Made by a program: the position numbers and the translations under genes
NCBI GenBank assembly: GCA_050018415.1
Contig: JBEKAB010000003.1
Coordinates: 148,408-212,407 of the forward strand
Origin: UBA1161 sp002311745
GTDB taxonomy: Bacteria > Planctomycetota > Phycisphaerae > Tepidisphaerales > Tepidisphaeraceae
Length of the DNA: 64,000 nt
Reading direction: 5' to 3'
Shown here: positions 31,201 through 39,315 of the stretch, one piece after another
How the letters are laid out: every line of letters starts with the position of its first letter
How positions within the stretch are numbered: position 1 is the first letter of the stretch
The notes under the pieces: model-generated
What the model saw: only the letters and a program-made list of their open reading frames with translations
What the model was told of the DNA's origin: nothing
Databases searched by the model: none

Positions 31201-31452
31201 GAAGCCCGCCTGGTGGATTTCGACCGCCTCTGCCACGAGCCGCCGTTGGCCGGCGACGCCCAGCACGCGAGGGAGTCGCAGCAGATCGCCCAGCGCCTCG
31301 CCGCACGCAGCGACGAGCCGGACATCCAGTTTCTTCGCTCCATGGCCGAACGCGCCATCGCCTTCCGCGACAAGCAGGGCAACCCCGTCGCCGAGCTGAC
31401 CGCCATGATCCCCAAGGCCCAGTCCGTCCTCGACCGCCTCAAGCAACAGTAA
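28294..31452 (+). CDS. Large Ser/Thr protein kinase with non-RD loop and membrane region
   Basis: A 1052-aa protein from the ATG at 28294, which has an AAGGGG site five bases upstream; an ATG at 28249 is also possible. N-terminal kinase domain at about 1-255: LGRGAYGEVWKAHHH, AAVKVP, IHGDLKPDNILLD near 126 (Gly replaces the Arg of HRD), TDFGVG near 155 and YIAPEQ. A Pro/Ala-rich linker spans about 270-400. A unique middle region of 300 residues follows, then four membrane spans at about 705-820, and a C-terminal helical region with heptad-like repeats. It starts 124 bases after the preceding kinase stop. The middle region has no known domain visible to me. Confidence 0.85.
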   Translation: MLQPKQRIGEYVLDEPLGRGAYGEVWKAHHHMWADQIAAVKVPTDPAYIHNLREQGIRVHRLVHPNIVHPIGFDPQADPPYLVNEYVSGGSLRPWVIKRRLSVTQAINILRQILAALQYGHERGIIHGDLKPDNILLDAAALNSEFSAPGCVKVTDFGVGVAAMATAAAAASPSASSTGAMWYIAPEQRLGAPADVKSDIFALGVVLFEMLTGERPSGAELPSELNPEVTPALDELFRKSYARRERRFETAQQFLDALPEEPGAQHRILRLADAPSEPKSPAAPASAAPPAAAPRTATAVADADIIEVAPPPPPPAARVRPPPPPAPEPVSAPVAPDASKPEQSEQAIAAQETGSAELDTATVDADAMAPTAGIAAAIQEDLAPPTIGPTLPPIPRQPSPAQENLLYDELAHRQVRSADDLRFALKSYFQGRQMDEGESANIRLRLIKWASVTGGGQSDLDQHIVLTEAWSRPLYLAQLLTRTLDQRQQSRSTAMDHPAAQLAVAHLHSEDYKLMAHLSGQRIDPSLLEAAPPGALRNGLVGLAQDAGRQFQGRIQRQDLLLFRSNAIVAHYEFDGQPYQAFLVGNNLTVLADSEPFTKIRQEPTKRATAMLDGEQIDQGIRELHRALDSAQWRGKAATILAAFRGKLAAAYMAEARQLFREFGWLESLEMSSRAGQLAPANDAPLLHAARVRKWVTRMQLLPGMVIAAVFVGLSVLWGLDVTPRDFKTVSLEILTHPFFAAGMAALLATLWSNRTLGVRMTRTDFAFYHAMLLPTAVAGVLALVAASPSPHPFLDRFYDILDGGGLLAVILADVLLFRCFRPQLIRPAPAGDFAGDELLVLSQIETLVQQDWERLRPHYLRLGPLYRFTGVRAATWEQAVLSGAADEDLSVEAGAEAPPPPTVFSSDPRVQQIAQQLSDRVSEAARALAPPTRMLITLANEYSKSVSNRQVALMQSNAAKIEQQGKELEARLVDFDRLCHEPPLAGDAQHARESQQIAQRLAARSDEPDIQFLRSMAERAIAFRDKQGNPVAELTAMIPKAQSVLDRLKQQ

Positions 31453-31496
31453 GACCCCCATTTGCATCCGGCCGAAGCGCGGCATAGGCTCATTTC

Positions 31497-32513
31497 ATGA
31501 GCAGTGCTTCGCCGCCGACGGCGCCGCCTGTGCTGCCGCCGGCCGATCCCAAGGAATACAACCGGCTCCACCTGGACTATCGCCGGCCCATGCCGCGGCC
31601 CGAGGTCCGCGGCCCCGTAATCGACTTCCATTGCCACCTGCTGGCCGCCCGCCACGCCAAAGTCTGGTTCGAGACCGCCGGCCATTACGGCATCGATCTG
31701 TTCTGCTCCATGACCCCGTTGGAAGAAGTGCTGGGTTTACAGCGCGATTGGCCGCACAAGCTGCATTTCATCACCGTGCCCCAGTGGCAAAACCCTTCTC
31801 TGGACGACTGGCTCCGCCGCCTGGAGATGTTCTACAACCTGGGCAGCCGGATCATTAAGTTTCACATGGCGCCGCGGACCATCGCCACGCGAAAAATCCG
31901 CCTGGATTCGCCGCAGCTTCGCCCGATTATGCGCGAGGCGGCCGACCGCGGCATGATCTTCATGAGCCACATCGGTGATCCCGACTTGTGGTACCACGGC
32001 AAATACGCCGACGCTTCCCAGTTTGGCACCCGCGACCAGCATTACGCCATGTGGGAAAACGTCCTCCAGCAGTACCAGGATCGTCCCTGGATCGGGGCGC
32101 ACCTGGGAGGCAATCCGGAAAACCTCGACCGCTTGCAGGCCCTGCTCGACCGCTTCCCCAATTTGTATCTCGACAACAGCGCCGCCCGCTGGATGGTGCG
32201 CGAAATCAGCGCCCGCCGCGACCGCGCAAGAGAATTCCTCATCCGCAACGCCGACCGAATCCTCTTCGGCACGGACCAGGTCAGCGGCGACGACCGGGGA
32301 TTCGACTTCTTAGCCAGCCGAATCTGGGCCCACCGCATGCTTTGGGAAAGCGATTACGACGGCCCAAGCCCCATGTTCGACCCGGATCTGCCCCAGGATC
32401 GGCAGCCGCTTTTGCGCGGGCTGTCCCTGCCTCCAGACGTCCTGCAAAAAATTTATCGCGACAACGCGGTTAAGCTGCTGGCCCGTGCGGGGGTGCGGAT
32501 GGGGGACGATTGA
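31497..32513 (+). CDS. Amidohydrolase_2-family metal-dependent hydrolase
   Basis: A 338-aa TIM-barrel hydrolase. Metal-site motifs in order: DFHCH with His45 and His47, KFHMAPR with a Lys at the end of strand 4, MSHIGD, GAHLGGNPENL, and ILFGTDQVSG with the final Asp. These match the amidohydrolase_2 family, which includes decarboxylases and lactonases acting on carboxylated ring compounds; the exact substrate is not predictable. No signal peptide. Its TGA stop abuts the stop of the opposite-strand lipoprotein gene exactly, forming the palindrome TGATCA. The start is the first ATG of the frame, 44 bases after the kinase stop, so co-transcription with the kinases is possible. Confidence 0.85.
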   Translation: MSSASPPTAPPVLPPADPKEYNRLHLDYRRPMPRPEVRGPVIDFHCHLLAARHAKVWFETAGHYGIDLFCSMTPLEEVLGLQRDWPHKLHFITVPQWQNPSLDDWLRRLEMFYNLGSRIIKFHMAPRTIATRKIRLDSPQLRPIMREAADRGMIFMSHIGDPDLWYHGKYADASQFGTRDQHYAMWENVLQQYQDRPWIGAHLGGNPENLDRLQALLDRFPNLYLDNSAARWMVREISARRDRAREFLIRNADRILFGTDQVSGDDRGFDFLASRIWAHRMLWESDYDGPSPMFDPDLPQDRQPLLRGLSLPPDVLQKIYRDNAVKLLARAGVRMGDD

Positions 32514-32978
32514 TCATTCCATGTTGGTCCGGACCGCGTACATCTTGCCCTCGCGGAAGATTTCCACGATCTTGATCGGGTTTTTGCCGCCGTCGGTGTC
32601 GAGGTGATGGCCGTCGCGGTCGAAAAACATCTCGAAGTCCAGCTTCTTGTCTTCCTGTTTTTGCATGGCGGGGATGAACACGACGTAGGTATGGTTGATC
32701 CAGACCTCGACGCGGTCCCAATCGGCGTCGGCCAGGTTAACGATGTCAACCCGCCGGCTCATCAGCTCGTACTGGGCGCGGGCGTCGGCCAATCCGCCGC
32801 GCGGCGCCGAGGCCTCATAATTTCGCTTGGCCGCATCCGCCGCCAGCTCCGCCGACGTTTTGCGCAAATTGGGGTCGGGATTAGGCAGCAGCGACGGCCT
32901 GCCATCGCTCACGCATCCCGCGGCTCCCAAAATCAACGCCAATGCCAGCACCGCGCCAACCAACAACCGGTGGTTCAT
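32514..32978 (-). CDS. Lipoprotein of unknown function
   Basis: A 154-aa protein with a lipoprotein signal: basic MNHR, a hydrophobic run LLVGAVLALALILGAAG and lipobox AAGC (Cys22). The mature part has an Ala/Lys-rich helix (TSAELAADAAKRNYEA) and a beta-rich C-terminal half (VEVWINHTYVVFIPAMQK, KIVEIFREGKMYAVR). No enzymatic motif is seen. The type is common in planctomycetes as small single-domain envelope lipoproteins. Convergent with the amidohydrolase with no gap; the next gene upstream on its strand is trmB, 54 bases away at its nearest end, with independent context. Function unknown. Confidence 0.75.
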   Translation of the reverse strand: MNHRLLVGAVLALALILGAAGCVSDGRPSLLPNPDPNLRKTSAELAADAAKRNYEASAPRGGLADARAQYELMSRRVDIVNLADADWDRVEVWINHTYVVFIPAMQKQEDKKLDFEMFFDRDGHHLDTDGGKNPIKIVEIFREGKMYAVRTNME

Positions 32979-33032
32979 GTCAAACCTCTGTTAAGCGCCA
33001 GAATTATTATCGGACGATCCCCCGCCGCCGGC

Positions 33033-33677
33033 TTAGGAAAAACTTGGAGGCTCTGGGGCTGGTTTTACGGCGGCGAAGGTGAAAAAGGGCCGGCCCTGCA
33101 GCCGGTACTTCCTCTCGAAATTCGTCCCGACCATTTCCCCTTGGCCGGCCGACCCCGGCGGCTGGTACTGGGCCCGCTCCAGGGGCGACGCCGCCAACAC
33201 CTGCTCGATCTGATGAAAGTAATCTTCGTGATCCGTGGCGATCTGCAACCGTCCCCGCGGCTGCAGCACGCGGCACATCTCGGCCACGAACGGCTCCTGG
33301 ATCAGTCGCCGCTTGTGATGCCGCTTTTTGGGCCAGGGATCCGGAAAATAAAGGTGGATCGCCGACACGCTGGCATCGGCGACGAATTCGTGCAGGAAGT
33401 AGCTCGCTTCCGCTCGGACCGTGCGGGCATTGAAGCACGCGTTGCGCCGCAGCCGGTCGCTGGCGTACCGCCAAAACCATCGGGCGTATTCGACCCCCAG
33501 GAAATTGGTCTCCGTGCGCCCCTTGGCCTGCTCGACCAGAAACGTCCCTTTGCCCATGCCAATTTCGATTTCCACCGGATGATCGTTGCCGAACAGATCC
33601 CTCCACACGATCGGCCGCGGCAGCGCCTCCACGTCCAACCCAATCGGCTCGGTCACTAGTTGTCGCGACGATCGCAT
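33033..33677 (-). CDS. trmB: tRNA (guanine-N7-)-methyltransferase
   Basis: A 214-aa SAM-dependent methyltransferase that makes m7G46 in tRNA. Motifs: EIEIGMGKGTFLVEQA (SAM site), NFLGVEYAR, IHLYFPDPWPKKRHHKRR (the family signature), and QIATDHEDYFHQ. MRSSRQLVTEP at 33677 was chosen as start because the extra residues of the longer frame are encoded by the hairpin at 33716-33791. It is the third gene of the minus-strand set beta-propeller lipoprotein, purH, trmB, separated from purH by about 120 bases that hold two hairpins. Length is normal for the family (about 210-240). Confidence 0.93.
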   Translation of the reverse strand: MRSSRQLVTEPIGLDVEALPRPIVWRDLFGNDHPVEIEIGMGKGTFLVEQAKGRTETNFLGVEYARWFWRYASDRLRRNACFNARTVRAEASYFLHEFVADASVSAIHLYFPDPWPKKRHHKRRLIQEPFVAEMCRVLQPRGRLQIATDHEDYFHQIEQVLAASPLERAQYQPPGSAGQGEMVGTNFERKYRLQGRPFFTFAAVKPAPEPPSFS

Positions 33678-33715
33678 CGGGACGATTGTAACCGGCGGCG
33701 CGACGGGCGCAGCCC

Positions 33716-33791
33716 GATTTAGCGGCGGTACGCAGCACCGCGGGTTTGAGTTCTCCAATGAACCCGCGGTGTTGCGCACCGCCGCTAAGTC
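33716..33791. repeat. Large hairpin element between purH and trmB
   Basis: Arms of 31 bases (33716-33746 and 33761-33791) pair with only three mismatched positions around a 14-base loop; the core is AGCGGCGGT / ACCGCCGCT with ACCGCGGGTT / AACCCGCGGT. It has no T-run, so it is more like a REP/MITE-type palindrome than a classic terminator. Confidence 0.8.
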
Positions 33792-33814
33792 GGCATTTCA
33801 ATGCTTGAAATGCC
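33792..33814 (-). terminator. Hairpin covering the purH stop codon
   Basis: Perfect 10-bp arms GGCATTTCAA / TTGAAATGCC with a 3-base loop; the TGA stop of purH (33798-33800) lies in one arm. It directly abuts the larger hairpin element. It could attenuate transcription into trmB or protect the 3' end. Confidence 0.45.
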
Positions 33815-35387
33815 GCTGGCCCGTGAAAACCATCGCCGCCTCACGCGCATCGACCAGATCGATGGTTTGGCGGTCTTTGATCGACCCGCCGGGCTGAATG
33901 AGGGCCGTCACGCCCGCGTCCAGGAGCAGCCGCGGGGCGTCGGGGAAGGGGAAAAACGCGTCGCTGGCGGCGACGCTCCCCGCCGCCCGGCTGCCGGCCT
34001 TTTCGATGGCCACTTTCGCCGCGCTGGCCCGGTCCATCTGGCCGGCCCCGGCGCCCAAAAGCATCTGATCCTTGCACACCACGATGGCATTGCTCTTGAC
34101 GTGCTTGCACACCACCCAGGCAAATTTCAAATCCGTCAGCTCCCTGTCCGTCGGCTGGCGCCGCGAGACGATCTTCCATGCCGATGCTTCGGCGCCCGCC
34201 AGATCGCGCTGCTGCACCAAATATCCGCCGGCGATTTTGTGCATGTGCAGTTCCGCGTCGTCGCGCGGACCCAGCGGCCCGGTCGCCAGCAGGCGCACGT
34301 TCTTCCAGCGATCCTTCAGCAGCGCCAGGGCATGGGGCTCGAAACTCGGGGCGACGATCACCTCGAGCAATTGGTCGATCGCCACCATGGCCTGCGCCGC
34401 GTGCAGATCTACCTCGTGGTTCAAGGCGACGATGCCGCCGAAGGCGGCCAGCGGATCGCCCTCGAAGGCTCGGCCAAACGCCGTCGCCAAGTCCTGCGCC
34501 ACAGCGCAGCCGCAGGGCGTCGTGTGCTTCACGATGCACGCCGCCGGCTGCGAAAATTCTTTCACGCACGCCAGGGCCCCGTCGCCATCCAGCAGATTGA
34601 CGTAGGACAGCTCCTTGCCGTGCAGTTGCTGGGCTTGCGCGATGGACGCTTCGCGGCTTGGGCGATCATCGACGTATAACGCCCCCTTCTGATGGGGATT
34701 CTCGCCGTAGCGCAGGGTTTGCTTGCGCGACAAGTGCAGATCGATGTGCTGGGGCAGGTGGTCGGCTGGGGCCGCGCCTCCGTCCAGCACGCCTTGCAGA
34801 TACCGCGCGATCGCGGCGTCGTACGCGGCCGTGCGGGCGAACGCCCGCTGGGCCTGCTTGAGCCGGTGTTTCCCGCACGAGCTGCCGCCGTGCTCGCCCA
34901 GGTCGCCCAAGACCTTCTCGTATTGATCCGGGCTGGTGATCACCAAGACGTAGCGGTGGTTCTTGGCTGCCGAGCGGATCATCGCCGGCCCGCCGATGTC
35001 GATGTTTTCGATCGCCTCGTCAAAGCTCACGTCGGGCCTGGCGACCGTTTGTTCAAACGGATAGAGATTGACGCACAGCAGGTCGATGCCCTGGATGCCG
35101 TGCGTTTTCATGGCCGCGGCGTGCTCGGGCTTGTCGCGCAGCGCCAGCAAACCGCCGTGGATGTTCGGGTGCAGCGTTTTGACCCGTCCGTCCATCATTT
35201 CCGGAAAGCCCGTCACCTGCGACACGTCGATGGCGCTCAGCCCCGCATCGCGCAAAAACGCCGCCGTTCCGCCCGTGCTGATCAGCTCGACGTGGAACTG
35301 GCGCTGCAGCGCGGCGGCAAACTCGGCCAAGCCGGTTTTGTCCCACACGCTGATCAAGGCCCGACGCACTGGAACCAGATCGGACAT
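33798..35387 (-). CDS. purH: Bifunctional AICAR transformylase / IMP cyclohydrolase
   Basis: A 529-aa enzyme catalysing the last two steps of purine synthesis, AICAR to FAICAR to IMP. The N-terminal MGS-like IMP-cyclohydrolase domain covers about 1-150 (ALISVWDKTGLAEF, LISTGGTAAFLRDAG, GFPEMMDGRVKTLHP). The transformylase domain follows with RYGENPHQKGALY, IVKHTTPCGCAVA (catalytic Lys/His region), AFGGIVALN, and the C-terminal FPFPDAPRLLLDAGV. Length is typical (about 510-530). Its start lies eight bases after the stop of the beta-propeller lipoprotein gene, so the two are in one operon. A perfect hairpin spans its stop codon. Confidence 0.96.
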   Translation of the reverse strand: MSDLVPVRRALISVWDKTGLAEFAAALQRQFHVELISTGGTAAFLRDAGLSAIDVSQVTGFPEMMDGRVKTLHPNIHGGLLALRDKPEHAAAMKTHGIQGIDLLCVNLYPFEQTVARPDVSFDEAIENIDIGGPAMIRSAAKNHRYVLVITSPDQYEKVLGDLGEHGGSSCGKHRLKQAQRAFARTAAYDAAIARYLQGVLDGGAAPADHLPQHIDLHLSRKQTLRYGENPHQKGALYVDDRPSREASIAQAQQLHGKELSYVNLLDGDGALACVKEFSQPAACIVKHTTPCGCAVAQDLATAFGRAFEGDPLAAFGGIVALNHEVDLHAAQAMVAIDQLLEVIVAPSFEPHALALLKDRWKNVRLLATGPLGPRDDAELHMHKIAGGYLVQQRDLAGAEASAWKIVSRRQPTDRELTDLKFAWVVCKHVKSNAIVVCKDQMLLGAGAGQMDRASAAKVAIEKAGSRAAGSVAASDAFFPFPDAPRLLLDAGVTALIQPGGSIKDRQTIDLVDAREAAMVFTGQRHFKH

Positions 35388-35394
35388 AGGACCT

Positions 35395-36645
35395 TTATCG
35401 TGCGGCCGCGGCGCGTGGCGCGCCGGGCCGAATAACCAGCGCCAGTTCGCCGGTGGCTCCGGGAGTGAGCACCGGCTGGATCGCCAGGATCAGTCCCCGC
35501 GCCGTCGCCGCGTAGATGATCGATCCGTTTGGATTCGTGGCAAACGCCGCCAGGTCCTTGCGGCGCGAGGCGAACGCCCGCTGCCCCGTGGACTTGTCCA
35601 GCGCCAAAATCGTGTTGGACGTGCTCAGCACGTACGCGTACCGATCATCCTCGGCCAACAGTCGGGTGGCGTCCGGCGCGGTCCATCGGGCGGTGTGGAT
35701 CGGCTGTTCGCCCAGGCTCTGCGTCTGCTGAGTGTCCAGTTCGATCGGCTCGGATTTGTCGATGGCGGCCAGTCCTCGGCCGGGGACAAATTGGTACACG
35801 CTGGTGGCGGTGAGTTCCGGCCCCGTTTGCAGGGCCACGCCGGCGAAGAATCGCCACTTGATCTTGCCCGTATTGCGGTAGAGGCAATAGAGGGATTGGT
35901 CGGTGCAGGCGACGTAAACCCCGGATTTATCCGCCTTCAGATCGGCCAGGATTGCGCCGCGCGTGTCGAAGCGCAAGCCGTCGAGCAGCGGCCACAAGGG
36001 CGCGCGATCCGAGTCCACCGCGCGCACGCTGCCGTCCTGGCTGCCGAAATAGATCTCCTTCTGATACACGGCCGGGGCGCCGAGCACCGGTCCACCGCTG
36101 AGCACTTCCCAGCGCACGGGGTTGAACGACGTGGTGATGTCCACGGCGCCCAGCCGGCTGTTCTGACCCTCCAGCCCCAGGTAGATCATGTTTTCCGCTC
36201 CCGCCGGCGGGCCGGTCACGCCCTGGCCCAACGGAATCGATTTTTCCAGGTGACCGTCGGGGCCGTACACCTCCAGGGTGTGAGTGGTGGCAAAGACGAC
36301 GCGCTCGCCGAGTTGCACCGGACCGCCCTTGACGGGGGTGTCCGGCGACGCGATCTGGTTCAAATACTGGAGTTGGCCGGCCTTGGCGCCCAGCGCGTAA
36401 TCGATGTTCTGATCACTCATCGCGTGCAACGTGTCGCCGACCAGGTACAGCTTCTGGATTGATTCACCGCCGGTCAGATGGAGTTGGCTGCTCCAATCGA
36501 CGATGAAGCCGGCCTCCGAGAGGGTGACAAAAGAACGGCTCCGCGGGGTGGAGGTCTGTGGCCGTTTGGCGGCGCAGGCGCACAACAGGGCGCAAAACGT
36601 CACGGTGGTCAAGGCAAAAGCGGTCGATTTGCGAAAATGGATCAC
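35395..36645 (-). CDS. PQQ-like beta-propeller lipoprotein (BamB-type fold)
   Basis: A 416-aa secreted beta-propeller. The signal ends with LLCAC, a plausible lipobox with lipidated Cys at residue 24. Repeated blades are visible as short strands with Gly/Asp turns (KLYLVGDTLHAMS, EIYFGSQDGSVRAVD, GVYVACTDQSLYCLYRNTGK, TILALDKSTGQRAF). PQQ-repeat motifs near AxDxxTGxxxW are recognizable in NTGKIKWRF. BamB helps outer-membrane protein assembly, but many planctomycete paralogues have unknown roles. It is the first gene of the operon with purH and trmB, an unusual partner for purine and tRNA genes that may just be a promoter-sharing arrangement. Confidence 0.78.
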   Translation of the reverse strand: MIHFRKSTAFALTTVTFCALLCACAAKRPQTSTPRSRSFVTLSEAGFIVDWSSQLHLTGGESIQKLYLVGDTLHAMSDQNIDYALGAKAGQLQYLNQIASPDTPVKGGPVQLGERVVFATTHTLEVYGPDGHLEKSIPLGQGVTGPPAGAENMIYLGLEGQNSRLGAVDITTSFNPVRWEVLSGGPVLGAPAVYQKEIYFGSQDGSVRAVDSDRAPLWPLLDGLRFDTRGAILADLKADKSGVYVACTDQSLYCLYRNTGKIKWRFFAGVALQTGPELTATSVYQFVPGRGLAAIDKSEPIELDTQQTQSLGEQPIHTARWTAPDATRLLAEDDRYAYVLSTSNTILALDKSTGQRAFASRRKDLAAFATNPNGSIIYAATARGLILAIQPVLTPGATGELALVIRPGAPRAAAAR

Positions 36646-36822
36646 AGCGGTCTCCAGGGCAATGGGCCGCGTGCCTCAGGGCGGCGGCCCGGTGGGGATA
36701 AGATGAAGGATAGTCGATGCACGCCGCGAGGGTCAAACGCCTTACGCCTGCGCCACAGCGCAACCGCCTATGGCGGCGACGGGGCGCGGCGCCGCAGGGC
36801 CAAAACGAACTCATCGGTCTTG

Positions 36823-36850
36823 TTGACATTGGTTTGCGGCGATTTATACT
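36823..36850 (+). promoter_or_regulatory. Strong sigma70-type promoter of the tRNA-Thr/tuf operon
   Basis: Consensus TTGACA (36823-36828), 16-bp spacer, TATACT (36845-36850), about 90 bases upstream of tRNA-Thr. Near-consensus elements fit a highly expressed translation operon. The gap 36646-36940 holds no gene. Confidence 0.8.
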
Positions 36851-36940
36851 TTCCGCCCTTCTTGGGCTTGGGGTACGCGCTCGCCGGGGTATGCCGACGC
36901 GTATCACAGGCAAGCCGCTCGGCGCTGAACTGGCGATCGC

Positions 36941-37012
36941 GCTGGCATAGCTCAGCGGTAGAGCGCCACCTTGGTAAGGTGGAGGTCCTGGGTTCAATCC
37001 CCAGTGCCAGCT
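36941..37012 (+). tRNA. trnT: tRNA-Thr (anticodon GGT)
   Basis: Complete cloverleaf: acceptor GCTGGCA/TGCCAGC, D-arm GCTC/GAGC, anticodon stem CCACC/GGTGG with loop TTGGTAA, T-arm CTGGG/CCCAG with TTCAATC. The CCA end is not encoded. The tRNA-tuf order is a conserved bacterial arrangement. Confidence 0.97.
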
Positions 37013-37108
37013 TTTGCGTGGAGGTTGGACTCAAGACGGGCCGAACGGGTCACCGATACCCAAAGGCATTTCGCGAGTGAGGCACAAACTGATTGGGAGG
37101 TTACCGAC

Positions 37109-38305
<1,197 letters not shown>

Positions 38306-38347
38306 CGCCGACGTCGCTCCGGTGCCGTTGCATCAGGTGGTGAAACC

Positions 38348-38512
38348 ATGGCAAAAGAGAATCGTGAAATGGTCTGGCTGCAATGCACTCAGACCGGCGA
38401 CCTGAACTACCGCACCGAAATCAAGGTGCTCGGCGGCGCGCCCAAGATCGAACTGAAGAAGTATTGCCCCAGGCTCAGACGCCACACGGTGCATAAGATT
38501 AAGAGGAAGTAA
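38348..38512 (+). CDS. rpmG: Ribosomal protein bL33
   Basis: A 54-aa ribosomal protein of the large subunit, 42 bases after tuf, with an AGGTGG ribosome site. It reads MAKENREMVWLQCTQTGDLN and later KKYCPRLRRHTVHKIKRK, matching bL33. The zinc-binding form has four Cys; here only two remain (LQC and KYC), with the others replaced by Thr and Leu, so zinc binding is unlikely. In other bacteria Cys-less paralogues are used under zinc limitation; whether a second rpmG exists cannot be seen here. Confidence 0.93.
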   Translation: MAKENREMVWLQCTQTGDLNYRTEIKVLGGAPKIELKKYCPRLRRHTVHKIKRK

Positions 38513-38518
38513 CGGAGA

Positions 38519-38607
38519 AATGCTGAAGGCCCAATGACGAGTGCTGAAGGAAAGGCGCCCAGGCTCTGTTCCATTCAGCATTCCGCATTCATCCTTCAGC
38601 ATTCGCC
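38519..38607. repeat. Inverted ATGCTGAAGG / CCTTCAGCAT array before tRNA-Trp
   Basis: Left arm 38519-38551 has two TGCTGAAGG words and an AATGACGA word; right arm 38569-38607 has CATTCAGCA, CCGCATTCA and CCTTCAGCAT. It sits inside the rpmG-tRNA-Trp gap, where it could form a processing or stabilizing stem in the transcript. Confidence 0.7.
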
Positions 38608-38611
38608 TGCT

Positions 38612-38684
38612 ACGCCAGTAGCTCAATTGGCAGAGCGGCCGTCTCCAAAGCGGCAGGTTGGGGGTTCGATTCCTCCCTGGCGTG
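38612..38684 (+). tRNA. trnW: tRNA-Trp (anticodon CCA)
   Basis: Acceptor ACGCCAG/CTGGCGT, D-arm GCTC/GAGC, anticodon stem GCCGT/GCGGC with loop CTCCAAA, T-arm GGGGG/CCTCC with TTCGATT (one G-T pair). Discriminator G at 38684. The placement between rpmG and secE matches the classical bacterial order. Confidence 0.96.
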
Positions 38685-38690
38685 TGATAT

Positions 38691-39305
38691 ATGACCGCAG
38701 CTATGCAAGACAGCCAGCCCCAGGATCAAGCGGCCGCCGCTGCTAAAGCTCAGCAGCCCGACAAGCAGCACAAGCCGCCGCCCAGCTATCCTCCGCCACC
38801 GGACAGAACCGCCGGCGGTTACGTTCCCGGTCCGCCCAAGCCGGGCTACTTCGCCATCTATAAAAAAGGCCAGGGATATTGGACACGCATGGGCACCGTC
38901 GCCGGCGCCGCGCTCATCGGCCTGCTGACCTGCGACTTCATCTTCAACGAATTTGATTCCTTCGCGGCCCAGCAATCGGTGAGGAGTTATTTAAGCCGGA
39001 TCCACTTGCAGGAACCTCGGGCCGGTTATCTGCTGGTCCTGGTCGTGGGCATGGTGTATGCCCTGATTGTCTATCACTATTTGAACAAGCCGCACAACGT
39101 CGACTTTCTGATCGCCACGGACAGCGAGATGAAGCGCGTCAACTGGACCAGCAAAAAGGACTTGTTCGGTTCGACGCGCGTGGTGATCGCCTTCATGTTC
39201 ATCATCGCCGTGGTGCTGTTTTTGTACGACCTGTTTTTCCAAACCGTTTTCTGGTTGATTGGCGTGCTGAAGACGCCGCCGCCCTTCTTCCCGGAAAAGC
39301 ACTAG
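38691..39305 (+). CDS. secE: Preprotein translocase subunit SecE, N-terminally extended
   Basis: A 204-aa SecE, much longer than the single-span form (about 60-70 aa) and than E. coli SecE (127 aa). The conserved C-terminal part is clear: FLIATDSEMKRVNWTSKKDL, the amphipathic surface helix, followed by the final span VVIAFMFIIAVVLFLYDLFF. Two earlier spans occur at about residues 67-85 (GTVAGAALIGLLTCDFIF) and 108-130, and the N-terminal 55 residues are a Pro/Gln-rich tail. It is essential for the SecYEG protein-conducting channel. The start is ATG 38691, right after tRNA-Trp; an ATG 12 bases downstream is possible. nusG follows after 10 bases. Confidence 0.9.
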   Translation: MTAAMQDSQPQDQAAAAAKAQQPDKQHKPPPSYPPPPDRTAGGYVPGPPKPGYFAIYKKGQGYWTRMGTVAGAALIGLLTCDFIFNEFDSFAAQQSVRSYLSRIHLQEPRAGYLLVLVVGMVYALIVYHYLNKPHNVDFLIATDSEMKRVNWTSKKDLFGSTRVVIAFMFIIAVVLFLYDLFFQTVFWLIGVLKTPPPFFPEKH

Positions 39306-39315
39306 GGCATCTCCT

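Noticed and set aside
32508..32519. Shared palindrome TGATCA at the meeting point of the amidohydrolase and lipoprotein stops
   Set aside because: It simply results from two abutting TGA stop codons on opposite strands.
36646..36940. Several short frames in the tuf upstream gap
   Set aside because: They overlap the promoter and tRNA and show no conserved features.
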